Below the pieces are notes generated by a model that saw only the letters and a list, made by a program, of their open reading frames with translations, was not told the DNA's origin and did not search any database. A DNA stretch of 12,796 bases from an uncultured Rhodobiaceae bacterium (lineage in GTDB: Bacteria > Pseudomonadota > Alphaproteobacteria > RS24), in assembly GCA_913020275.1 (NCBI GenBank), contig CAJWBV010000006.1, forward strand, positions 1-12,796, written 5' to 3'. The translations under genes were made by a program, and so were the position numbers. Below, piece after piece: positions 1 to 8,521 of this stretch. Each line of letters starts with the position of its first letter. The first letter of the stretch is position 1.

Positions 1-2834
<2,834 letters not shown>

Positions 2835-2855
2835 TCATTTTCGAGATTAATGTTT

Positions 2856-3311
2856 TTACGACCGGTGCCGTTGTGCGGCCTGAACTTCGGCATTGCGGGC
2901 TGGTTGGCGCGGTGCATCCACCGGTTTTTCTTCCGGTGTCGGCCCCCCCTTCTCCATGCCCCACGTGAAGCACCGCATCTGCTCTTTCTTGATAAAGGCC
3001 ACAATATCCTTTTCCGCAGGCGCGCTGTCACCCAATTCGCGGATGATTTGGCGGTGGCGTCGCATGGTGTGTTTGCCGGTTGCAAGTTCTTTGCGCGCAA
3101 CAGCGAGAAATGAGAATACCGGCTTGCCCTCGCGATGGGATTTGTTTGCCAGCTGGTCGAGATGGCGTATCAGCAGGCTGGATGCAAATGACCAGTCCTG
3201 ATCGGCAATCCCCTGTGCCTGATTAAGCCGCTGATAGGAAATGAACTCCTGTCGACGCGCGGCCCATATAAGATTTTCGAGTGTTATCTCTGTTTGAAAG
3301 TAGTGGTGCAT
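2856..3311 (-). CDS. Conserved-looking protein of unknown function, 151 residues
   Basis: I do not recognise this protein with confidence. It encodes 151 residues from an ATG with a good ribosome binding site (AAGGG, 6 bases upstream), which supports it as a real gene. No signal peptide or membrane segment is visible. Residues 8-118 look mostly helical and soluble. Three parts stand out: a helix plus ISYQRLNQAQGI (24-35) that could be a small helix-turn-helix-like unit, a segment ending in HREGKPVFSFLAVARKE (59-75), and DIVAFIKKEQMRCFTWG (102-118). That order loosely recalls small proteins I have seen near restriction or HNH genes, with a ...YxxL...G...GRPLLSALVV... pattern; this is a memory-based guess. 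The last 30 residues are rich in Pro, Arg and Gln and look disordered. They follow a run of seven G on the coding strand (2943-2949), so the frame of the C-terminus is less certain. It lies last in the minus-strand run after pepP, 81 bases downstream, and converges on ligA. Confidence 0.75.
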   Translation of the reverse strand: MHHYFQTEITLENLIWAARRQEFISYQRLNQAQGIADQDWSFASSLLIRHLDQLANKSHREGKPVFSFLAVARKELATGKHTMRRHRQIIRELGDSAPAEKDIVAFIKKEQMRCFTWGMEKGGPTPEEKPVDAPRQPARNAEVQAAQRHRS

Positions 3312-3317
3312 GGTTTT

Positions 3318-3322
3318 CCCTT
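3318..3322 (-). promoter_or_regulatory. Ribosome binding site of the 151-residue unknown gene
   Basis: On the minus strand AAGGG stands 6 bases before the ATG at 3311. It is one of the better Shine-Dalgarno sequences in the window, clearly better than those of prmA and pepP. It supports both the start and the reality of this unrecognised gene. Confidence 0.55.
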
Positions 3323-3359
3323 ATTCTTTTGCACCACGATAATATGATTGAAGCTGATA

Positions 3360-3368
3360 ATTCTAGCA
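3360..3368 (-). promoter_or_regulatory. Possible extended -10 promoter for the unknown gene
   Basis: In the 81-base gap after pepP the minus strand reads TGC-TAGAAT, an extended -10 (TGn) with five of six bases of TATAAT. No convincing -35 hexamer is present 16-18 bases upstream. It would start transcription roughly 40 bases before the ATG at 3311, letting the unknown gene be expressed apart from uvrD-prmA-pepP. This is a weak pattern match only. Confidence 0.2.
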
Positions 3369-3392
3369 CCCACAGGTTGTATATAAATCTGG

Positions 3393-5201
3393 TCACCGTA
3401 TCGGACGACAAGCCTTTTCAAGCCACCTTGCCGTGCGCGTATCCACAAGCGGTTTAACCTTGCCCAGAACCTTCGCGTGATAGGTGTTGAGCCATAATTT
3501 TTCGTCCTCCGTGAGGGCTGATTTGTCAATAAGACGGCGGTCAATTGGGGCGAGGGTCAGTGCGTCGAACTCCAGCATATCGCGGTGTTTGTCACCGGCA
3601 TTTTTGGCCGCACGGACATATTGCAGGTTCTCAATTCTTATCCCAAAACGGCCTGTAGCATAGTATCCCGGCTCATTTGACACGATCATACCCGGTGCCA
3701 TCGCTACCATCCCGCCCTTTGAAATGCGTTGTGGACCTTCATGCACGGAAAGATAACTGCCGACACCATGGCCGGTTCCATGGTCGAAATCCTGCCCTGC
3801 CGCCCATAGTGGCGCGCGGGCAAGCGTGTCCAATTGCATGCCGTTTGTACCGGTCGGAAAACGCGCAGCGGCCAGCGCAATGTGGCCGCGTAGAACGCGC
3901 GTAAATGCATCAATTGCACCTCTAGGTGGTGGACGTCCTTCAATAAGCACGGTGCGAGTCACATCCGTAGTGCCATCGGCATATTGTCCGCCACTGTCGA
4001 TGAGGTAGAGATCACCGGGCCGCAAACGGCGATTGGTGGCGTGGGTCACCCGATAATGCACAATCGCACCGTTCGGTCCGCTTCCCGATATGGTGTCGAA
4101 GCTCAAGTCACGCAATTTTCCGGTTTCGGCGCGAAAGGCTTCCGCTTTGCGTGCGGCATCAATCTCGCTGATTTTGCCCGTGCGCCCATATGCGTCCAGC
4201 CAACACAAAAAGCGGCACAGTGCCGCGCCGTCGCGCAAATGGGCGGCCTTGGCACCTTTTATCTCGGCCTTTGTTTTGCAGGCTTTTGCCGCGGTGCACA
4301 AATCCTCGCCATGCACGATCTCAGTACTTTTCACATGGGCGGCAAACCACAGCGGCGTGGTTTCCGGTTCAAGGCGGACCTTTCCCTTCAGTTTGCCAAG
4401 CGCGGCTGAGATTTTATCGCTTGCGTGAATATGCAGCTTGTCGCCGATATGCTGTCGCGTTTTGGCATCAATGCGGGCCGGGTCAATAAACCAGTCGAAC
4501 CGACCGCCGGCTCTCAAAATGCCGAAAGACAGCGCGAAGGGCGTGTGCGGCACATCATTGCCGCGAATATTTAAAAGCCAGGCAATGTTTTCCGGCTGGG
4601 TTACCAGCATGGCGGACTGGTCTGCCTCGGCAAGCTGGCGACCAATGTCACGGCGTTTGTCAAACGAGGTGCGTCCGGCCAATCGGTCGGGATGCGCGGT
4701 AACTTGTGTTTCCGGCATGGCGGGCCGGTCAACCCAGATGCGGTCAATCGGATTGTCAGCCACATAGTCAATGTCGAGGCCCTTGCGCCGCGCCAGTTTT
4801 TCAACCGCGCCAGCAAAAGCCAGCGTGTGCAATTTCGGGTCGAGGCCGATACGCTGGTTTTTCCGCAGTTTTTTTTCGAGCCATTTAAGCGGGGCGGTTT
4901 CGGCAATCGGCACAATCTCAAAGATGTTCGTATCCACCTGATCGGGCGCCTGCAGAATATACCGCCCGTCAACGAAGACGGCCGCCTGACGCGCCGTAAC
5001 CACAGCGACACCGGCTGAGCCACCAAAGCCGGTCAGCCATTTCAAACGTTCGTTGGCGGGCGGCACATATTCCCCCTGAAACGCGTCTTCGCGCGGCACG
5101 ATAAAGGCATCAAGCCCGTTTTCGGCCATGGTGCGGCGCAACAGCTTCACATGCTGCGCTGTATTTTCAGTATCTTTTGGGTCTTCGAAATCTTGAAACA
5201 T
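3393..5201 (-). CDS. pepP: Xaa-Pro aminopeptidase, long form (M24B, aminopeptidase P)
   Basis: This cytoplasmic metallopeptidase removes the N-terminal residue from peptides with proline in position 2. The 602 residues match the long three-domain form: two creatinase-like N-terminal domains (about 10-310), then the pita-bread catalytic domain (about 315-545) and a C-terminal extension. The five dinuclear-metal ligands are present: D402 and D413 in LIDSGGQYADGTTDVTRT, H478 in HGTGHGVGSYLSVHEG, E510 in SNEPGYY and E524 in IRIENLQYV. H382 and H487 fit the substrate-binding histidines of the family. I chose the ATG at 5201 because the frame upstream offers only a TTG (5246) that would overlap prmA by 35 bases and add an unconserved leader; neither start has a good Shine-Dalgarno sequence. 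The ATG lies 10 bases after the prmA stop, so coupled translation is likely. A run of eight A on the coding strand (4869-4876) falls at the EKK near residue 109-111. Confidence 0.95.
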   Translation of the reverse strand: MFQDFEDPKDTENTAQHVKLLRRTMAENGLDAFIVPREDAFQGEYVPPANERLKWLTGFGGSAGVAVVTARQAAVFVDGRYILQAPDQVDTNIFEIVPIAETAPLKWLEKKLRKNQRIGLDPKLHTLAFAGAVEKLARRKGLDIDYVADNPIDRIWVDRPAMPETQVTAHPDRLAGRTSFDKRRDIGRQLAEADQSAMLVTQPENIAWLLNIRGNDVPHTPFALSFGILRAGGRFDWFIDPARIDAKTRQHIGDKLHIHASDKISAALGKLKGKVRLEPETTPLWFAAHVKSTEIVHGEDLCTAAKACKTKAEIKGAKAAHLRDGAALCRFLCWLDAYGRTGKISEIDAARKAEAFRAETGKLRDLSFDTISGSGPNGAIVHYRVTHATNRRLRPGDLYLIDSGGQYADGTTDVTRTVLIEGRPPPRGAIDAFTRVLRGHIALAAARFPTGTNGMQLDTLARAPLWAAGQDFDHGTGHGVGSYLSVHEGPQRISKGGMVAMAPGMIVSNEPGYYATGRFGIRIENLQYVRAAKNAGDKHRDMLEFDALTLAPIDRRLIDKSALTEDEKLWLNTYHAKVLGKVKPLVDTRTARWLEKACRPIR

Positions 5202-5211
5202 AGAGATAAGT

Positions 5212-6042
5212 TTAACGCCGAAACATAAGACTCGTCCACGGGCCAATGCGGATATCTTTTTGCACGGTCAGTCCGGCGTGGCGATAGCGTGCAACGACAC
5301 GCTGTCTTTGCGTGTTCAGCAGTCCCGAGAGGATAAGCTGCCCGGCCGGGGCCAAATGCGCGGTCAAGGCAGACGCCATGGTGATGAGCGGCACGGCAAG
5401 AATATTCGCCATAATCAAGTCAAACGGCCCGGCGCGACGCGCCGCAGGATGGGCAAGTCCGTTGCACCATATCGGCCTGATATGCGCGGGCAGGGTATTG
5501 ATTTTGAAATTTTGCCGCGCCACCCGCACCGCGTCGGGGTCATTGTCGCAGGCAAAAACATGTCTGCACCCCGCCTTGGCAAGCGCAATTGCGAGTATGC
5601 CGGAGCCCGTGCCGATATCGGCGACCTTGGTCGGGCAGCGTTTTTTCAGCACATGCGCCAGCAGGTGCAAACACCCTTGGGTTGTCTCATGATGGCCCGA
5701 ACCGAAGGCAAGCCCGGCATCCATTTCGATATGGTGGCGCGCGTGCCGCGCATGTGGCCGGTCGTGATGCCCGAACAGAAAAAACGGCGGCACTTGCACG
5801 GGCGGCAGATTTTGCTGGCTTCGTGACACCCAATCTTCATCCGGAACATGTTCAAGGTCAAAATCCTCATGGGCAAACGGCAAGTCACCAAATTCGGGGG
5901 CTTCGGTGAAATAGGCCTCAATGCGCGTGCCGCCGCTTTTGGGCAGTCCGATGGCTTGGGCGACGGCACCGGCATTGTCGAAAAACGCTTCGGCCAAATC
6001 AGGGGTTTGGGTGGTCACGCAGGCTTTGAATAGGGCGGGCAT
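5212..6042 (-). CDS. prmA: Ribosomal protein L11 methyltransferase PrmA
   Basis: PrmA is an S-adenosylmethionine-dependent enzyme that methylates lysines and the N-terminus of ribosomal protein L11. The 276-residue protein has a short N-terminal substrate-recognition domain (about 1-60) and a class I methyltransferase domain. Diagnostic features are DAGLAFGSGHHETT (108-121), close to the PrmA hallmark, the SAM-binding loop DIGTGSG (142-148), an acidic residue after strand 2 in CDNDP (D166), and MANILAVPL (211-219), where the Asn begins the catalytic N-I-L-A motif typical of PrmA. These separate it from other small methyltransferases such as PrmB or PrmC. The ATG at 6042 follows the uvrD stop by 9 bases and lacks a clear Shine-Dalgarno sequence, so translation is probably coupled to uvrD. 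Its stop is 10 bases before the pepP start. Confidence 0.95.
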   Translation of the reverse strand: MPALFKACVTTQTPDLAEAFFDNAGAVAQAIGLPKSGGTRIEAYFTEAPEFGDLPFAHEDFDLEHVPDEDWVSRSQQNLPPVQVPPFFLFGHHDRPHARHARHHIEMDAGLAFGSGHHETTQGCLHLLAHVLKKRCPTKVADIGTGSGILAIALAKAGCRHVFACDNDPDAVRVARQNFKINTLPAHIRPIWCNGLAHPAARRAGPFDLIMANILAVPLITMASALTAHLAPAGQLILSGLLNTQRQRVVARYRHAGLTVQKDIRIGPWTSLMFRR

Positions 6043-6051
6043 GATCGGCGT

Positions 6052-8391
6052 TCAGTGCTTTTCAACATATGCATCGAGCACTTTTTTGCGTCCTGCCTTT
6101 TCAAAACCAACCGTCAGCTTATTGCCTTCAATGGCTTCGATGCGTCCGTAGCCGAATTTCTGGTGGAATATGCGCTCGCCGCGCTGATAGGGGCTGTCGG
6201 ACATATTGGAGACAACCGTTTCGGCGCGCGACTGTATTGTTGGCGGATCGCTTGGGTCAAAACGATTCCGATTGGCCTGCGCGCGCTGCCAGCCCGGGCT
6301 GTTATAAGTCGAGGTGGCAAAATCATTGGCAAACCGGCTCTGGCTGGCAAAGCCATTGCCGATCTGTTCGCTATCCCCGATCTCGACATGCTCGGCAGGC
6401 AATTCGTCGATAAACCGTGAGGGAATGGCCGAATTCCACTGACCGTGCGTGCGGCGGTTGCCGGCAAATGAGATGGTGGCGCGCTGGCGCGCCCGCGTCA
6501 GGCCGACATAAGCAAGGCGGCGTTCCTCTTCCAGCCCTTTTGTGCCGCTTTCGTCCAAACTGCGTTGATGCGGGAAAAGACCTTCCTCCCAGCCGGGCAG
6601 AAAAACCGTATCAAACTCAAGCCCCTTGGCGGCGTGCAGGGTCATCAGGGAGACCTTGTCGTCATTTTCCTGTGTTTGAGCGTCCATCACCAGCGAGATA
6701 TGTTCTAGATACCCTGCCATGTTTTCAAACTCATCCATCGAACGCACAAGCTCTTTCAGGTTTTCCAGCTTGCCGGGTGCTTCGGGCGATTTGTCGGCCT
6801 GCCACATGGCGGTGTAGCCGCTTTCATCCAGAACCAGCTCGGCCAGTTCGGTATGCGTCATGGACGGGACCAATCCGCGCCAGCGTTCGACCGACTGGAT
6901 AAAACCGTTCAACGCGCGCCGCGCCGCCGGCTTCAATTCTTCCGTTTGCACCAGTTGGGTTGCGGCGCGGTAAAGCGAAGTGTTCTGGCGTCGGGCGGCA
7001 TCGTGGAGTGTCTGCAAGGCCACATTGCCAAGCCCACGTCGGGGCTTGTTGCAAATGCGTTCAAACGCCAAATCATCGTCGGCTTGTGCGATAAGCCGGA
7101 AATAGGCATTGGCGTCACGAATTTCGGCGCGCTCATAAAATCGTGGCCCCCCAATCACCCGATAAGGCACGCCCAAAGCGATAAACCGGTCTTCAAATTC
7201 ACGCATTTGAAAACTTGCGCGCACCAATATGGCTATTTCGTTCAATGCATCCCCGGCGCGCTGATAGGCTTCGATATCGTCCCCGGTCAGGCGCGCTTCC
7301 TCGTCGCCGTCCCACACGCCGCGCACAACAACTTTCTCGCCTTCGGTCAGGTCGGTCCAAAGCTCTTTGCCAAGGCGCCCCTCATTGGCCGCGATCAGGC
7401 CCGATGCGGCGGCCAGAATATGCGGCGTCGAGCGGTAATTGCGCTCCAGGCGGATAACTTGCGCGCCCGCGAAATCGCGCTCAAAGCGCAAAATATTGTC
7501 AACTTCCGCACCGCGCCAACCATAGATCGACTGGTCGTCATCGCCGACACAGCAAATATTGTTATGCGCTTGTGCCAGCAGGCGCAGCCACAAATATTGC
7601 ACCGCATTTGTGTCCTGATATTCATCAACCAATATGTGTTTGAACTTGTTTTGATACTCTACCAGCACGGCGTCATTTTCACGGAACAGGCGCAAACATT
7701 CCAATAATAGATCACCGAAATCAGTGGCGTTGAGAATTTTCAGCCGCTGTTGATATTGCGTGTAAATCTTGCCGCCCAACCCGTTGGCAAAAAAACCGGA
7801 TTCGCTGTCGGGTACGTCTTCGGGGCTCCAGCCACGGTTTTTCCAGCGGTCAATGAGACCGGCCATCTGACGCGCCGGCCATCTTTTTTCGTCAATGTTT
7901 TCGGCCTGTATGATTTGTTTGATGAGGCGTATCTGGTCGTCCGTATCCAAAATGGTGAAATCGGGGCGCAGGTCGACCAGCTCGGCATGGCGGCGCAGTA
8001 TCCGCACCGATATCGAGTGAAAGGTGCCCAGCCACCCCATGCCTTCAACGGTCTCGCCCATCAGCGAACTGATGCGCTCTTTCATCTCGCGCGCGGCTTT
8101 ATTGGTAAAGGTCACAGCCAGAATTTGGCTCGGCCAAGCCTGTCCGGTGGCGATTTTATGGGCAATGCGTGTGGTCAGTGCCCGTGTTTTGCCGGTGCCG
8201 GCACCGGCCAGCAACAAAAGCGGGCCGTCTTCGGCCAGAACAGCCGCGCGTTGCTCGTCATTAAGGCCGTCCAGCATAGGCCCAACGCGGCGCGCATCCA
8301 TATTGGCGCGGGCGGCAGCCGAGATTGAGCCTGACTGCGCTTGCGGCGGGGGCGGTGTATCGGATCCCAGATCAAACGGATCATTTTCCAT
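6052..8391 (-). CDS. uvrD: DNA helicase II, UvrD/PcrA type (superfamily 1A)
   Basis: This is a 3'-5' helicase that removes UvrBC-bound oligonucleotides in excision repair, acts in mismatch repair and strips recombinase filaments. All superfamily 1A motifs are present in its 779 residues: Q motif (LNDEQRAAV, 43-51), Walker A LAGAGTGKTR (61-70, K68), TFTNKAAREMKER (94-106), motif II DEYQD (256-260), motif III DDDQSIYGWRGA (284-295), motif IV RLERNYRS (314-321), motif V TLHAAKGLEF (584-593) and motif VI EERRLAYVGLTRAR (622-635). GGPRFYER (414-421) and GWEEGLFPH (600-608) are also typical of UvrD/PcrA rather than Rep or RecB. The C-terminal part (about 735-779) looks like the Tudor-like domain found in UvrD/PcrA, which in related proteins contacts RNA polymerase. 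The N-terminal 40 residues are Pro-rich and probably flexible. It is the first gene of the uvrD-prmA-pepP run. The start lacks a strong Shine-Dalgarno sequence, and the next in-frame ATG (codon 31) is no better. Confidence 0.98.
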   Translation of the reverse strand: MENDPFDLGSDTPPPPQAQSGSISAAARANMDARRVGPMLDGLNDEQRAAVLAEDGPLLLLAGAGTGKTRALTTRIAHKIATGQAWPSQILAVTFTNKAAREMKERISSLMGETVEGMGWLGTFHSISVRILRRHAELVDLRPDFTILDTDDQIRLIKQIIQAENIDEKRWPARQMAGLIDRWKNRGWSPEDVPDSESGFFANGLGGKIYTQYQQRLKILNATDFGDLLLECLRLFRENDAVLVEYQNKFKHILVDEYQDTNAVQYLWLRLLAQAHNNICCVGDDDQSIYGWRGAEVDNILRFERDFAGAQVIRLERNYRSTPHILAAASGLIAANEGRLGKELWTDLTEGEKVVVRGVWDGDEEARLTGDDIEAYQRAGDALNEIAILVRASFQMREFEDRFIALGVPYRVIGGPRFYERAEIRDANAYFRLIAQADDDLAFERICNKPRRGLGNVALQTLHDAARRQNTSLYRAATQLVQTEELKPAARRALNGFIQSVERWRGLVPSMTHTELAELVLDESGYTAMWQADKSPEAPGKLENLKELVRSMDEFENMAGYLEHISLVMDAQTQENDDKVSLMTLHAAKGLEFDTVFLPGWEEGLFPHQRSLDESGTKGLEEERRLAYVGLTRARQRATISFAGNRRTHGQWNSAIPSRFIDELPAEHVEIGDSEQIGNGFASQSRFANDFATSTYNSPGWQRAQANRNRFDPSDPPTIQSRAETVVSNMSDSPYQRGERIFHQKFGYGRIEAIEGNKLTVGFEKAGRKKVLDAYVEKH

Positions 8392-8430
8392 AATACGTGG
8401 TACTCAAGTGATTCTGTCTGTGCTGAAGCC

Positions 8431-8439
8431 ACTATATCA
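8431..8439 (-). promoter_or_regulatory. Possible extended -10 element of the uvrD promoter
   Basis: On the minus strand the sequence reads TGA-TATAGT, matching TGnTATAAT with one mismatch in the hexamer. It would place a transcription start near 8424 and a leader of about 33 bases before the uvrD ATG. No good -35 hexamer is visible 16-18 bases upstream, which an extended -10 can tolerate. No other element in the divergent gap looks better for the leftward operon. Confidence 0.3.
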
Positions 8440-8447
8440 CGTGTTTC

Positions 8448-8463
8448 GCGGCGTTTCCGCCGC
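8448..8463. repeat. GC-rich perfect inverted repeat (hairpin) between uvrD and asmA
   Basis: GCGGCG (8448-8453) pairs perfectly with CGCCGC (8458-8463) around a four-base loop TTTC. No T run follows on either strand, so it does not look like an intrinsic terminator. It lies upstream of the likely start of both divergent transcripts and could be a protein-binding site or only a GC-rich coincidence. Confidence 0.4.
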
Positions 8464-8472
8464 TGGCAACAC

Positions 8473-8487
8473 ATAATATGTTATTAT
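8473..8487 (+). promoter_or_regulatory. AT-rich inverted repeat, possible asmA promoter or operator
   Basis: ATAAT (8473-8477) and ATTAT (8483-8487) form an inverted repeat with a five-base spacer in the most AT-rich patch of the gap. TATTAT (8482-8487) could be the -10 of a rightward promoter, giving a leader of about 30 bases for asmA. I find no acceptable -35 hexamer 16-18 bases upstream, so the assignment is weak. Confidence 0.25.
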
Positions 8488-8504
8488 AGCCCGTGTTTCG
8501 GGTT
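8488..8504 (+). other. Small hairpin in the asmA leader
   Basis: CCCG (8490-8493) pairs with CGGG (8499-8502) around TGTTT, and the stem can grow by a G-T wobble and an A-T pair to 8488-8504. It ends four bases before the asmA ribosome binding site, so in the transcript it could affect access to that site. The stem is short. The second copy of the CGTGTTTCG repeat lies inside it. Confidence 0.3.
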
Positions 8505-8508
8505 TCAT

Positions 8509-8512
8509 GGAG
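8509..8512 (+). promoter_or_regulatory. Ribosome binding site deciding the asmA start
   Basis: GGAG at 8509-8512 lies 9 bases before the ATG at 8522. The earlier in-frame ATG at 8507 overlaps this site and has no Shine-Dalgarno sequence of its own. The choice removes five residues (MEIFA) and leaves a typical N-terminus with two basic residues before the membrane segment. Confidence 0.55.
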
Positions 8513-8521
8513 ATTTTCGCA

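Larger units (their letters stand above)
8440..8500. repeat. 9-base direct repeat in the divergent intergenic region
   Basis: CGTGTTTCG occurs at 8440-8448 and again at 8492-8500. The copies are 52 bases apart start to start, close to five helical turns, so they lie on the same face of the DNA. The first copy continues a CACGTG palindrome (8438-8443). The two copies flank most of the gap between uvrD and asmA and could be operator half-sites. Repeats this short can also arise by chance. Confidence 0.35.

Noticed and set aside
2835..2855. Terminator between ligA and the convergent unknown gene
   Set aside because: The 21 bases contain no stem-loop with a T run. A GCCG/CGGC stem just inside the unknown gene (near 2868-2880) has no T tract after it in either direction.
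5202..5246. 15-residue N-terminal extension of pepP from a TTG
   Set aside because: It overlaps prmA, lacks a ribosome binding site and adds residues unlike the family; the ATG at 5201 gives a normal N-terminus.
6853..7707. 284-codon plus-strand frame inside uvrD
   Set aside because: It is antisense to the central part of an intact helicase. It has no domain, no ribosome binding site and no neighbours in the same direction.
7750..8328. 192-codon plus-strand frame antisense to the uvrD N-terminal region
   Set aside because: It overlaps the Walker A and adjacent motifs of uvrD in antisense, and its composition looks like a shadow frame.
8448..8463. Intrinsic terminator at the GC-rich hairpin
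   Set aside because: It lies between divergent genes, where no transcript needs to end, and has no T run on either side.
8507..8521. Earlier ATG for asmA
   Set aside because: The GGAG ribosome binding site overlaps this codon and is correctly spaced for the ATG at 8522 instead.
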